Notes under the pieces: model-generated | The model's input: only the letters and a program-made list of their open reading frames with translations | Database searches by the model: none | Told to the model about the DNA's origin: nothing | Origin: Oligoflexus sp. | GTDB taxonomy: Bacteria; Bdellovibrionota_B; Oligoflexia; Oligoflexales; Oligoflexaceae | Direction of reading: 5' to 3' | Assembly (NCBI RefSeq): GCF_035712445.1 | Contig: NZ_DASTAT010000026.1 | Location: forward strand, 1 to 64,000 | Length of the DNA: 64,000 nt | In this document: piece by piece, positions 37,071 through 46,257 of the stretch | How the letters are laid out: every line of letters starts with the position of its first letter | Numbering within the stretch: position 1 is the stretch's first letter | Position numbers and translations under genes: made by a program

Positions 37071-37967
37071 ATGTTGTACCGTGCCGATGGCCTTAAAGGG
37101 AGTGAAATCAGAACCCGGGATGGAGCTTCGGGTTCAATCGAAGACTTATATTTTGATGATGTGAGCTGGACCGTTCGTTACCTTGTGGTGGACACGGGCA
37201 GCTGGTTCTCCGGTAAGCGTGTGTTGATCAGCCCTCAAGCTATGAGGGGCGTGGAACGCGAAGGAGGCCCGTTGACTTTGGATCTGACCGAACAGCAAAT
37301 CAAGGATAGTCCTGCATGGGATTCCGAGACAACCGTATCCCGCTATCATGAGGAGCGCCTCAGCCAATACTATGGCTGGGCTCCATACTGGGTCACTCCC
37401 GCAGGCGTTTATCCTTGGGCTGGTATCTACACGTATCCCCCTTTCCCTGCAGGAACGCCAGAGGTCCAGGAGCGCATCAGCGGTGCCCAGGGGTCTTATG
37501 CGAACGATCTGCGCCCTGGGAGCGTGGATCGAAGCCAGGACATCCATCTCCGCAGTTTCAAGGAAGTGAAAGGCTATGGTTTGCGTGCGACCGACGGTGA
37601 TATCGGCGAACTTGATGATCTCCTGATCGATGCCAGCAGCTGGCGGATCACGCATCTGGTGGCTGACAGCCGTAAATGGTGGCCAGGCGGTCAGGTGCTG
37701 GTCGATCGCGGTATGGTCGAGGATATCAGCTGGTCCGAACACAAGATCGTGGTGGGGATGACCAAGGACGAGGTCAAGCAGGCGCCCGCCTACGATAGCC
37801 AAATGAAGATGGACGATGCTTTTCTATCGAGGCTCGCCAATTACTATCAAAGGATTGCGGCTCACAGGCACACACTGCGGAGCCCAGGCCCTTCGGCGAG
37901 CGGTATGATGGGAAGTGAAGACAGATCGCTTCGAAATCCGCCATCAGACTTCCTGTATGCGAAGTGA
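37071..37967 (+). CDS. Protein with two PRC-barrel domains
   Basis: The ATG follows AAGGAGG. Residues about 1-80 (LKGSEIRTRDGASGSIEDLY followed by FDDVSWTVRYLVVDTGSWF) and about 165-245 (VKGYGLRATDGDIGELDDLL followed by IDASSWRITHLVADSRKWW) are two PRC-barrel repeats. Each is followed by a short LTxxxIKxSPAWD-like or MTKDEVKQAPAYD tail, as in stress-associated PRC proteins of soil bacteria. A Pro/Tyr/Trp-rich linker joins them. There is no signal peptide. PRC barrels bind RNA, metals or partner proteins. In this form they are often found beside BON and other general-stress genes, which fits the neighbours here. Confidence 0.85.
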   Translation: MLYRADGLKGSEIRTRDGASGSIEDLYFDDVSWTVRYLVVDTGSWFSGKRVLISPQAMRGVEREGGPLTLDLTEQQIKDSPAWDSETTVSRYHEERLSQYYGWAPYWVTPAGVYPWAGIYTYPPFPAGTPEVQERISGAQGSYANDLRPGSVDRSQDIHLRSFKEVKGYGLRATDGDIGELDDLLIDASSWRITHLVADSRKWWPGGQVLVDRGMVEDISWSEHKIVVGMTKDEVKQAPAYDSQMKMDDAFLSRLANYYQRIAAHRHTLRSPGPSASGMMGSEDRSLRNPPSDFLYAK

Positions 37968-38079
37968 AACATGAAGTCATTCGGAACCACTGCATGGTGA
38001 GAGAAGCAAGCAGGATTTGTCGCGGAATTCATTTGCCTGGGGCCTTTATGAACCAGGCCACACAAGAAAAGGTGAACTT

Positions 38080-38391
38080 ATGCCAAGCAAACTTAGTCAG
38101 GAGCGGAAGAATCAGGAAGACGAACAAGCTCTGAAGGACGAGCAAAAGAATCATAAGGGCAAGCACAACACAGGTGGTGAACCATCCAAACGAGCCCTCT
38201 CGATGTCCGAGACGGAGCGGCGGCAAAGCGAAATCGATATCGCCGAAGGTCATGACAACAGGAAGGGCAATATCGGTCCCTCTGGTCAAGGCAGCCATCG
38301 AGGTCGCGAAGCCCGAAATCGCCAGACCAGTGCTTCCGGGCGCCCTGATCATTCGTCGGCGTCTCAGGATGCACCTTACGGCGGACAATAG
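38080..38391 (+). CDS. Small highly charged, disordered protein
   Basis: The ATG at 38080 follows AAGGTGA. The 103-residue protein is very polar: Lys, Glu, Asp, Gln, Asn, Ser and Arg make up nearly all of it, and there is almost no hydrophobic core (LSQERKNQEDEQALKDEQKN, MSETERRQSEIDIAEGHDNR, SSASQDAPYGGQ). It is predicted to be intrinsically disordered and resembles small hydrophilin or stress-type proteins. It is third in a row with the OB lipoprotein and the PRC-barrel gene, on the same strand. No family was recognised. A hairpin follows at 38438. Confidence 0.55.
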   Translation: MPSKLSQERKNQEDEQALKDEQKNHKGKHNTGGEPSKRALSMSETERRQSEIDIAEGHDNRKGNIGPSGQGSHRGREARNRQTSASGRPDHSSASQDAPYGGQ

Positions 38392-38437
38392 GTCCTGATC
38401 TATGGAAGGGCCGCCTCATTCGTTGATTCCCGCCCAT

Positions 38438-38467
38438 GGAAGGGCCGAACTCGGTTCTGGCTCTTCC
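38438..38467 (+). terminator. Imperfect hairpin after the stress cluster
   Basis: GGAAGGGCCGAAC (38438-38450) pairs with GTTCTGGCTCTTCC (38454-38467) with two imperfections. The 12-bp string ATGGAAGGGCCG also occurs just upstream at 38402-38413 as a direct repeat. There is no T-run, so the terminator role is tentative. Confidence 0.4.
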
Positions 38468-38620
38468 AACCACCCCTTACTTGTGCGTATTCACTTCGCC
38501 CTACGAAAGCGCATCCCTCGATAAAGATGCAGCATTTTTTCCCCTGCACAACCTGCCTAAGCCCGCCATAAAAATTCGGATTCATTTCCCGATGAAGCCT
38601 CGGCCTGGAGAATGAAGCCT

Positions 38621-41431
38621 ATGCTGCGAAAGTTCTGCAAAATCCTGCTTACACTCCTCCTTCTGAGTCCTGCGACACCGGCCTTGTCTCAGCAGGTTCG
38701 GAACGGACTGCTTGATCTTCGCGACTGGGATTTCGAAAAGGAAGCTCTGGTGCCGCTGCGGGGAAGCTGGGAATTCTATTGGTCACACCTTTATACTCCA
38801 ACCGATTTTCAAGGCCGTATACCCGAAGGCCAGGAATGGATCAAGGTACCTGGCAGCTGGAGCCTCGTCACCAAATACCCGACTTTCGGTTTCGCGACCT
38901 ATCGCCTGCGCGTCATCCTCAAAGAACCCCGAACTCTGGCCCTTCATTCACCCTGGATCCTATCCTCCGCGAAAATATTCATAGACGGCGTTATGATCGA
39001 GGAACTCGGGCGGGTAGGACAAAAGAGGGAACGCGACACGGGGCAGACTCTTGTTCGCGATGATATCTGGACCTTTACGCCACGCAGCGCAGCTTTTGAC
39101 ATTGTGATCCAGGCCGCCAACCATGAATCCATGATGTCGGGCTTTCCTCATGCCCCCACTCTGGGCACCGCGCGGGCCATCAAAACATCCTATCAGCGGG
39201 AGCTTTCTCTGGCCCTGGCTTTGATCGGCAGCTTCCTGCTGATGGGCGTCTATCACCTTTGCCTTTATGCCCTGCGCAGATCCATACGATCCACCCTTTA
39301 CTTCGGACTGGTTTGCCTCGCGATAGGGCTCTATGTGTTCGGAGCGGAAGGAACCGTCGTCGCCACCTTTCTGCCCGACATCGAATATCCCTTGCGTCTG
39401 CGTCTTATACTCAGCTGGATGCTCGCAACGCCGGCCTTCCTATACTACGCTCGGGAACTTTTCCCTTCTTACTTTCCGCGGACGCTGGCTCAGGCTTATA
39501 CCGTATTCTCGCTCGGCCTCTTCATCTATTTCTGGTTGGCCGACATCACAGCCGTAAGCGCTGCATTTTACGTCTATCAGGCAGTAACGGCGCTGCTGAT
39601 TTTCTATAGCCTTTGGGCCCTGATGAAGGCCTTACGCAGGCGCGAAGAAGGCGCTGGCATCTTTATTATGGGCTTGACCGTCATAGGCATCACAGGCATC
39701 CATGACCTGCTGCGTGCCGTGATAGACTCCCGGCCTTTGAGTGGCTTCGGCCTGCTCGCTTTTATCATCGGTCAATCATTTCTCCTGGCACGACGCTTTT
39801 CTAACGCTTTCACCGATCTGGCCCATTCTGAAATGCAGGTCCGCCAGCTGAATGAGAATCTTGAACAGCTCGTCGAAGAAAAGACCCGGGACATTCGCAG
39901 CATCATGGACCATATCCAGCTCGGGATCTTTGCGATCACAAGCCCTGGACGCTCCATCCACAAGGACTATTCCCGTTATCTGGAGACCATCTTCAAAAAG
40001 AAGGATTTCATCGGTACGGATGCTACGGAACTTCTCTTCCAGAATAGCCATCTCAACTCGGATGAAAGACATCAGGTCGCACAGGCCCTGGATGCCATGC
40101 TCGGGGAGACAGCCCTCAGTTTCGAATTGAACAGCGCGGCGCTCCCCCACGAAACCCGGTATGGAGAATCCGAAGGCCATACCCGCATTCTGGACCTGAG
40201 CTGGCATCCCGTGGTCAATGCGCACGATATCATCGAAAAAATCCTGGTTGCCACGCGCGATGTCACTCATTTGCGGATGCTGGAGCATGACGCGCAGGAT
40301 CGCCAGGAGGAACTGCAGTTCATCCAGGAACTCTTGAACGTCGCGCCTGAGGCTTTCCAGCGCTTCATTCAAAACTGTCAGGAATACCTGGAAGAGAATC
40401 ATAAGCTTATCAACTCCCGGAGCATCGCCCTGCGTGATATGCAGGCGCTGAAGGTCCTCTTCATCAATATGCATACCATGAAGGGAGCAGCGCGATCTCT
40501 TTACCTGAAAAAGATCACGCGCATTTTCCACGACGTCGAACAGTATTACGTGAGGCTGCAGAAGGAAGCGGATGCGCATTGGGATGTGGAGCGCATGAAT
40601 CAGGATCTGGAGGAAGCCCATCGCGTGCTCGCCACCTATGAATCCATCAATAACAATAAACTCGGGCGCCGTTGGATGAATACTGATCGCATCGTGGTCG
40701 CCGCATCCGATCTTCTGCACATGTACAAGGAGCTAAAGGCGCTCAGCCAGGAACAGCCCCCAACGGCCAGTGAACGTATCGCCAGGCTGCAGAGCCACCT
40801 TCTGCCCTTGGTCTACCGTCCTTTGCAGGAAACGCTGGAAGATGTCCTGAGCTGCACGCAAATGCTGGCACGTGATCTGCATAAGCTGCCCCCGAATCTT
40901 ACCATCGAAGCCCACGGATTCTATATGGAGCAGCAGACCGATCAACTTCTGCGGCGCGTCCTGGTCCATATCGTACGCAACAGCATGGATCACGGCATCG
41001 AAGATCCTCAAAAAAGAGCCCAGCAGGGAAAATCCGAGGCCGGGCATATTAGGGTGCATGTGATCGAAGAGGCAGGTTGGGTCGTCCTTCGCTACCAGGA
41101 TGATGGCCAGGGCTTGAATTTGAAGAAACTTGCAGACCTTGCCCAACATCAAGGCCTCATACGCGACGGCGAGGACTTGACCTTGGAAGCCAAGGCCAGG
41201 CTCATCTTCCGCTCGGGCCTGTCCACGGCGAAGGTGGTCAGTGATATCTCGGGTCGCGGCATGGGCATGGAGGCCGTGAAAACATACCTGGAAGGCGCGG
41301 GCGGTGAAATTCAGATTCAGCTCCTCAATCCTGAGAGCAAGGTTGAGTGTCATCCCTTCTGCCTTGAAATTCGTCTGCCGCTCACATCGTTCATTCAAGC
41401 GTCCTTGCCGATCACTCCCGCTGCAGCTTAA
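38621..41431 (+). CDS. 7TMR-DISM sensor kinase with HPt and CheA-type ATPase (paralogue 3)
   Basis: The design is the same as the kinase at 20974: signal peptide (ILLTLLLLSPATPALS), DISM periplasmic domain (to about 195), seven helices (about 200-390), a coiled coil, a PAS-like module with KTRDIRSIMDHIQLGIFAI, HPt-like His618 in NMHTMKGAARSLYLKKITR, and CheA-type ATPase with N-box HIVRNSMDHGIE (Asn787), QDDGQGLNL and SGRGMGMEAV. The linker between HPt and ATPase is helical, and no CheW-like domain is present. An in-frame ATG at 38612 has too short a spacing from GGAG, so 38621 is preferred. It is the only one of the three copies with no visible damage. It ends 13 bases before the convergent OB lipoprotein gene. 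Confidence 0.88.
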   Translation: MLRKFCKILLTLLLLSPATPALSQQVRNGLLDLRDWDFEKEALVPLRGSWEFYWSHLYTPTDFQGRIPEGQEWIKVPGSWSLVTKYPTFGFATYRLRVILKEPRTLALHSPWILSSAKIFIDGVMIEELGRVGQKRERDTGQTLVRDDIWTFTPRSAAFDIVIQAANHESMMSGFPHAPTLGTARAIKTSYQRELSLALALIGSFLLMGVYHLCLYALRRSIRSTLYFGLVCLAIGLYVFGAEGTVVATFLPDIEYPLRLRLILSWMLATPAFLYYARELFPSYFPRTLAQAYTVFSLGLFIYFWLADITAVSAAFYVYQAVTALLIFYSLWALMKALRRREEGAGIFIMGLTVIGITGIHDLLRAVIDSRPLSGFGLLAFIIGQSFLLARRFSNAFTDLAHSEMQVRQLNENLEQLVEEKTRDIRSIMDHIQLGIFAITSPGRSIHKDYSRYLETIFKKKDFIGTDATELLFQNSHLNSDERHQVAQALDAMLGETALSFELNSAALPHETRYGESEGHTRILDLSWHPVVNAHDIIEKILVATRDVTHLRMLEHDAQDRQEELQFIQELLNVAPEAFQRFIQNCQEYLEENHKLINSRSIALRDMQALKVLFINMHTMKGAARSLYLKKITRIFHDVEQYYVRLQKEADAHWDVERMNQDLEEAHRVLATYESINNNKLGRRWMNTDRIVVAASDLLHMYKELKALSQEQPPTASERIARLQSHLLPLVYRPLQETLEDVLSCTQMLARDLHKLPPNLTIEAHGFYMEQQTDQLLRRVLVHIVRNSMDHGIEDPQKRAQQGKSEAGHIRVHVIEEAGWVVLRYQDDGQGLNLKKLADLAQHQGLIRDGEDLTLEAKARLIFRSGLSTAKVVSDISGRGMGMEAVKTYLEGAGGEIQIQLLNPESKVECHPFCLEIRLPLTSFIQASLPITPAAA

Positions 41432-41444
41432 AAGGCGGGACTTC

Positions 41445-41912
41445 TTAAGTTCGATGGATCACGGAGCGAGCGATCAAAACAGGTTCATTCTTATATTGGG
41501 CAAAAAGATCGTCGCTCAGGTTGACGTTCAATTCGTTCTCCAGGAGGGGCAGGTTGAATAGCCGAACGGGTCCGACGACCTCCATACGCGCGCCTAAAGT
41601 CAGCGGCACAGCCAAGGATCCAGCTCGGGCAGCGTACTGAAGAACCAAAATTTTTCCGCCACGAGGCCCTGGAAGGCCACCACCATAACTCAGAATAAAG
41701 GCCTGATTCGAGAGAATTTTGGAGATTTCGCCACGGACCAAAATATTCTTGCCGACATAGGCTGAGGGTTCGGCCAGCTCATCACCGGTGACAACACGAT
41801 CCACATCCGCTGGTATCGTTCCCTCTCTATCGGTTCCTGAGCCGGGACTGGCGCAGCCTGTCACGAATAGCAGTGAGAAAAACCAAAGGGAAAAATCCGC
41901 CAGCTTTTGCAT
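41445..41912 (-). CDS. Small lipoprotein with one OB-fold-like module
   Basis: The ATG at 41912 follows AAGGAGC and opens a signal peptide with lipobox FVTGC (FSLWFFSLLFVTGCASP). The 155-residue protein has one OB-like module, AYVGKNILVRGEISKILSNQ then AFILSYGG. A strand-rich tail follows (LGARMEVVGPVRLFNLPLLE, LNVNLSDDLF). The module is the same as those in the lipoprotein at 36159. It lies 64 bases downstream of the RND pump gene on the same strand. It may belong to that operon, possibly as an accessory envelope lipoprotein, but this is inferred from position only. Confidence 0.65.
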   Translation of the reverse strand: MQKLADFSLWFFSLLFVTGCASPGSGTDREGTIPADVDRVVTGDELAEPSAYVGKNILVRGEISKILSNQAFILSYGGGLPGPRGGKILVLQYAARAGSLAVPLTLGARMEVVGPVRLFNLPLLENELNVNLSDDLFAQYKNEPVLIARSVIHRT

Positions 41913-41976
41913 AGGATGCTCCTTCTCTTTTTGGCCAGATGCCATCGACTCGCCGGCAACCTCTGCCGCATGATTT

Positions 41977-44900
41977 TTACTTGGCTGCGCTGTGACCGCC
42001 CGCTCCGTGGATACGGGCCGATCTCTTGAACATGCGTTGAAAGGCTGCGTCACGCCAGTCAGCCAAGGTTTCGTAAAATGTAGGAATCACCAGCAGCGTA
42101 AGGATCGTCGAGGTCACGACCCCGCCGATGACAGCGCGTCCGAGAGGCGCTCGAAAATCTGCGCCCTCTCCACTGCCGATCGCCACGGGCAGCATCCCCA
42201 CTACAATCGCCAGACTGGTCATGATAATCGGCCGCAGACGCGTGCCTCCCGCTTCGACGATAGCCGTCTTGCGATCCTTGCCGTCCTCTTCTGCCCACTT
42301 CGCAAAGTCGATCAGGAGTATCGCGTTCTTTGCCACGATCCCCATAAGGAGAATGACGCCAATCATGGACATAAGGTTCAGGGTTGAACCCGTGAGCAAA
42401 AGTCCTAGCATAACGCCAATCAACGATAGAGGCAGCGAGGCCATGATCGCAATGGGATCCAGGAAAGAACCAAACTGCATGACCAGGATCAGATACATCA
42501 GCATCACGGCAATGCCGAGCGCCAGAAGAATTCGGCCAAAGACTTCGCTCTGACTTTCCGCTTCCCCACCCTGCGTGATGGTATAACCCGGAGGCAGATG
42601 CATGCTCTTCACTTTTTCCTGAATAGAGGGCACCACTTCTGAAAGAGGACGGCCATCCGTATTCGCTCCGACAGTAATGACCCGTCGGCGGTCGAGGTGA
42701 TTGATCTGGGCCGGACCCTCGCTCAATTGAATATGAGCGACCTGTCCCAGCGGTATCAGCTGCTGCCCTTCCTGGCTGCTGACCATGACCGGCATCCCCT
42801 CAAGATCCGAGGGACGAGCCCTGAATTCAGGTGCGAATCGGACCATGACATCGCGCGTTTCCCCAGTAGGATCCACCCAATCCCCGGCATCAATTCCGGC
42901 AAAGGCTGGCCGTAAAGCCTGAGCCAGCTGTCCCACAGTCAGACCTAACGAACCTGCCAGCTCCCGATCCACCCGCACGTCCAATTCGGGCTTTTGCCCT
43001 TTGGTTGAAAGCCCGACGTCCACGGCCCCGGGGATTTTCTCGACGGCCTTCTGCAATTCGTCTGCAATACCTTGCAGCACCGGGAGTTCCGCTCCACGAA
43101 TCTCGACTTCGATTTGCTTTTGAGAACCAAAGCCTCCGGTCGTGAGCGAGGCCGTGACGCCTCCGATTCTCTGAATTCTGGAGCGCATATCATCAGAGAT
43201 AACATGCTGGCTCCGATTCCGATCGGCTTTCGGCACCAATCGTACATAGATGCTGGCTTCGTCCACGGCTTCACCCCGCCCGCCCACGGTAGCATAGGTG
43301 TAAGCGACCTCGGGGTATTCCCTGGCCATGCGGGCCGCTTCCTCCACCTTGAGTCGCGTATAGTCGAGGTTGGAGCCGGGCGGTGATTCCAATCTGATAC
43401 TGAACTCCGACCGATCCTGAAGGGGAAAGAAGCCGCTGCCGACAAGACCAACAGCAGGCATCATGAGCGCCCCCACAAATGAGCCCAGAGCGAAGAGGAA
43501 CATGATCAATTTATGCCGCAAGGCCCATGCGATGATACGCTTATAACGCTCCGTCTGACGGTCAAACCAGGCGTTAAAAATATCGAGCTTGCGACTGACC
43601 CAGGTCTTTTTACCGCCTTCAACCTCGGGATCACTCCAGACCGCCGAAAGCATGGGATCCAATGAAAACGACACGAACAGAGAAACCATAACGGATGAGG
43701 CTATGGTCAAGGCAAAGGGCGCGAACCATTGCTCGGCGACCCCACCCATGAAGGCGATCGGGACAAAAACCACAACGATCGAGAACGTCGTCGCGGCCAC
43801 CGCCATCCCGATTTCCGACGTTCCCTCCCGGGCGGCCGTGACATGATCCTTGCCCATCTCCATATGCCGAACGATGTTTTCACGCACGACGATGGCATCA
43901 TCAATCAATATTCCAATGGCGAGCGAAAGACCCAGCAGAGACATTGAATTCAGAGTGAAACCAAATGCCCAGACGGCGATGAACGACGCCAGAACCGAAA
44001 CGGGCAGGGCCAATCCTGTGATCACGGTCGAACGCCACGACGCTAAAAATATAAAGACCACCAGTACAGTGAGCAGGGCTCCCTCGACCAAGGAAGCTTC
44101 CACATCCTCCACGGAAAGTTCCACACGCACTCCGGAATCACGCACGATCTGTAAATTCACGCCTTGAGGCAGTCCCTCCTGAATGCGTTTGATATCCTCC
44201 CGGATACGATTGCTGACAGCAGTCGTGCTGGAATTGGTACTTTTTTTGATATCAATCCCCACCGCCCTCTGTCCGTTATAGAGCGCCAGGGTTCTCTGTT
44301 CCTCAGAACCGTCACTGACTTGGGCGACATCCCCAAGCCGGATGGCTTTCCCATTCACCGTCGCGATCGCGACCTGTTTGAAATCCTCGGGCCCCTGCAG
44401 GCGCCCGGACAGGCGAATAGCGCGCTCATTATATGAGCCTGTCAGCCGTCCTACAGGAGCTGCAACATTCTGCGCCTGCAACGTTTGAACGACCTGGGCC
44501 ACACTCACGCCCGCCGCTTGCAGAGCCTGGGGTTGGAGTTCAACTGTCAATTCCCGCTCCACGCCTCCCACCACCGTGACATCAGCGACTCCATTCAGAC
44601 TTCGCAGCTGACTCACGATGCCAGGATCCGCGATGCGCGTCAGCTCCGCTTCAGAATATTGGGCTGACGTCAGAGTGAGAGAGACCACAGGCAGATCCTG
44701 AGGATCAAAACGCGTGAGCGTCGGCTCTTCCATTTCAGGAGGAAGGTCCTGGCGAATCTCCGAGATCTTGTCGCGTATATCCTGGGAGGCCTGCTGCAGA
44801 TCCTTTTCAAAATCAAAAGTCACCGTGATAATGCCAAAGCTGTCCATCGAGGTCGACTGAATCTCATCGACCCCGGAAATCGCGGCAAATGCTTCCTCCA

Positions 44901-45099
44901 TGCGATCGACGACTTCGCGCTCCACGGTTTCCGGCGCAGCACCGGGATAAGGGACAGCGATGCTGATCACAGGAGGATTGACCTCAGGGAATTCATCCGT
45001 ATCCAGAATGAAGAGTGCGATGGCGCCGAAGACGACCAGAGCCAGAGTCGTCACGATGGTGACAACCGGATTTTTAATCGCGAAGTTGGAAATCCACAT
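41977..45099 (-). CDS. RND-family efflux pump inner-membrane transporter
   Basis: The 1040-residue length and two homologous halves, each with a large periplasmic loop and six membrane helices, are typical. Characteristic segments are FAIKNPVVTIVTTLALVVFG at the N-terminus, DEFPEVNPPVISIAVPYPGA, the central helix region LLGLSLAIGILIDDAIVVRE with the Asp pair of TM4, the second-half LMSMIGVILLMGIVAKNAIL, and MTSLAIVVGMLPVAIGSGEG. This is the AcrB/MdtB-like HAE1 group, which exports drugs, detergents or similar compounds by proton antiport. It forms an operon with the fusion protein (stop to start 3 bases) and the TolC-like gene upstream. It is full length. Confidence 0.95.
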   Translation of the reverse strand: MWISNFAIKNPVVTIVTTLALVVFGAIALFILDTDEFPEVNPPVISIAVPYPGAAPETVEREVVDRMEEAFAAISGVDEIQSTSMDSFGIITVTFDFEKDLQQASQDIRDKISEIRQDLPPEMEEPTLTRFDPQDLPVVSLTLTSAQYSEAELTRIADPGIVSQLRSLNGVADVTVVGGVERELTVELQPQALQAAGVSVAQVVQTLQAQNVAAPVGRLTGSYNERAIRLSGRLQGPEDFKQVAIATVNGKAIRLGDVAQVSDGSEEQRTLALYNGQRAVGIDIKKSTNSSTTAVSNRIREDIKRIQEGLPQGVNLQIVRDSGVRVELSVEDVEASLVEGALLTVLVVFIFLASWRSTVITGLALPVSVLASFIAVWAFGFTLNSMSLLGLSLAIGILIDDAIVVRENIVRHMEMGKDHVTAAREGTSEIGMAVAATTFSIVVVFVPIAFMGGVAEQWFAPFALTIASSVMVSLFVSFSLDPMLSAVWSDPEVEGGKKTWVSRKLDIFNAWFDRQTERYKRIIAWALRHKLIMFLFALGSFVGALMMPAVGLVGSGFFPLQDRSEFSIRLESPPGSNLDYTRLKVEEAARMAREYPEVAYTYATVGGRGEAVDEASIYVRLVPKADRNRSQHVISDDMRSRIQRIGGVTASLTTGGFGSQKQIEVEIRGAELPVLQGIADELQKAVEKIPGAVDVGLSTKGQKPELDVRVDRELAGSLGLTVGQLAQALRPAFAGIDAGDWVDPTGETRDVMVRFAPEFRARPSDLEGMPVMVSSQEGQQLIPLGQVAHIQLSEGPAQINHLDRRRVITVGANTDGRPLSEVVPSIQEKVKSMHLPPGYTITQGGEAESQSEVFGRILLALGIAVMLMYLILVMQFGSFLDPIAIMASLPLSLIGVMLGLLLTGSTLNLMSMIGVILLMGIVAKNAILLIDFAKWAEEDGKDRKTAIVEAGGTRLRPIIMTSLAIVVGMLPVAIGSGEGADFRAPLGRAVIGGVVTSTILTLLVIPTFYETLADWRDAAFQRMFKRSARIHGAGGHSAAK

Positions 45100-45102
45100 G
45101 CC

Positions 45103-46236
45103 TCAACCTCTGTTCGCTTCGGTATTGCGACCACTTAATTTTACGGGTGTACCTGGCGCGAGCGAACGCGTGGCCCCATTGAGAAGCACGTCGGCTTCCT
45201 GAATCGGCCCCTGAATCTCGACGCGTTCAGTTTGAGGATCGCGCAGGCCGAGCTTGATGGGAACATTTTCCGCACGTCCATCCCGGATGCGGATGACATA
45301 AGGATTTTCCTCGGGGCTGTTGATAGCGGATAGCGGCACCACCAAAGTCTCGCGCGTTTGGGCCCCGATGCGCCCTTCTGCAAAGAGACCGGCAATCAGC
45401 TTGCCTCCCGGATTTGGGATGTCAACCAAAGTCGTGATCTGTCGGGTGACAGGATCCGCAGCGGGCGCTACCTGAGAGATATTTCCCGTAAAAGTCTGAT
45501 CAGGGTAGCCACGGACTTCGAACGTCACCGGGCTTCCCACCTTAAGGAAGGGGATGGCGTCACTCGGAACGGAAGCCTCAAGTCGCATGCTTGAGGGATC
45601 AATGACGGTGAACAGCGGCGCCCCAACTGTAACGATATCCCCTTGATTCACGGCTTTTTCACTGATGGATCCATCCATCGGTGAGGTGACGGTCGCTGCA
45701 TCCCACTGCTGCCGTGCCTGAGCAAGCTGGGCACGAGCTTGAGCGGTACGAGCCTTGGCTGCGGAACTATTGCTTTGCGCGATTTCCAGATCCCGCCTGG
45801 CGAGCGCTCCGCCTTCCACCAACCTTTCGGTACGATCCGCCTGCCTTTTCGCGTTCTGATACTCAAGCTCAGCGGACGTCAATGCGGACTTCGCCGATAA
45901 AAAAGCATTGCGCAGAGCAGCATCTTCAATGCGGGCCAGAACCTGACCTTTTTTGACAAGGTCTCCGATCTCCGCCTTGACGGACGTAACGGATCCTGAA
46001 ATCTCTGCGCGCACACGCGCCTGCTCGCGTGGCTCCAATGATCCTGAAAGGCGAGGACCTGAGCTGATCGTATCTTTGCGAACGTCAACGGTGCTCTCGG
46101 GTCCTATGAGGATAGGCTGCGCTTCATCGGAAGCGCTGCCCTTGTTTTGCGGACGCTGGCAGGCCGCCAGGGGAAGCACAGTCAGCATGAAGGCCAGAGG
46201 CCAGGTTCTGCTGGACCTCGAAAACTTCGATAGCAT
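45103..46236 (-). CDS. RND efflux membrane-fusion (adaptor) lipoprotein
   Basis: The signal peptide has lipobox LAAC (TVLPLAACQRPQ), so the adaptor is lipid anchored as in AcrA. Residues about 60-115 form a biotinyl-lipoyl-like hairpin (SVTSVKAEIGDLVKKGQVLA). A helical hairpin (about 115-170, ALRNAFLSAKSALTSAELEY) and a return strand with ATVTSPMDGSISEKAVNQGD follow. The rest is beta-barrel (SVPSDAIPFLKVGSPVTFEV) and membrane-proximal domains. It links the RND pump, encoded 3 bases downstream, to the TolC-like channel, encoded 21 bases upstream. The length of 377 residues is normal. Confidence 0.93.
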   Translation of the reverse strand: MLSKFSRSSRTWPLAFMLTVLPLAACQRPQNKGSASDEAQPILIGPESTVDVRKDTISSGPRLSGSLEPREQARVRAEISGSVTSVKAEIGDLVKKGQVLARIEDAALRNAFLSAKSALTSAELEYQNAKRQADRTERLVEGGALARRDLEIAQSNSSAAKARTAQARAQLAQARQQWDAATVTSPMDGSISEKAVNQGDIVTVGAPLFTVIDPSSMRLEASVPSDAIPFLKVGSPVTFEVRGYPDQTFTGNISQVAPAADPVTRQITTLVDIPNPGGKLIAGLFAEGRIGAQTRETLVVPLSAINSPEENPYVIRIRDGRAENVPIKLGLRDPQTERVEIQGPIQEADVLLNGATRSLAPGTPVKLSGRNTEANRG

Positions 46237-46257
46237 AGTGAATCCCCCATTCCTTTC

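Noticed and set aside
39776..40720. Long minus-strand open frame antisense to the third DISM kinase
   Set aside because: Position matches the frame antisense to the first kinase, so it is a shadow of the conserved paralogue.
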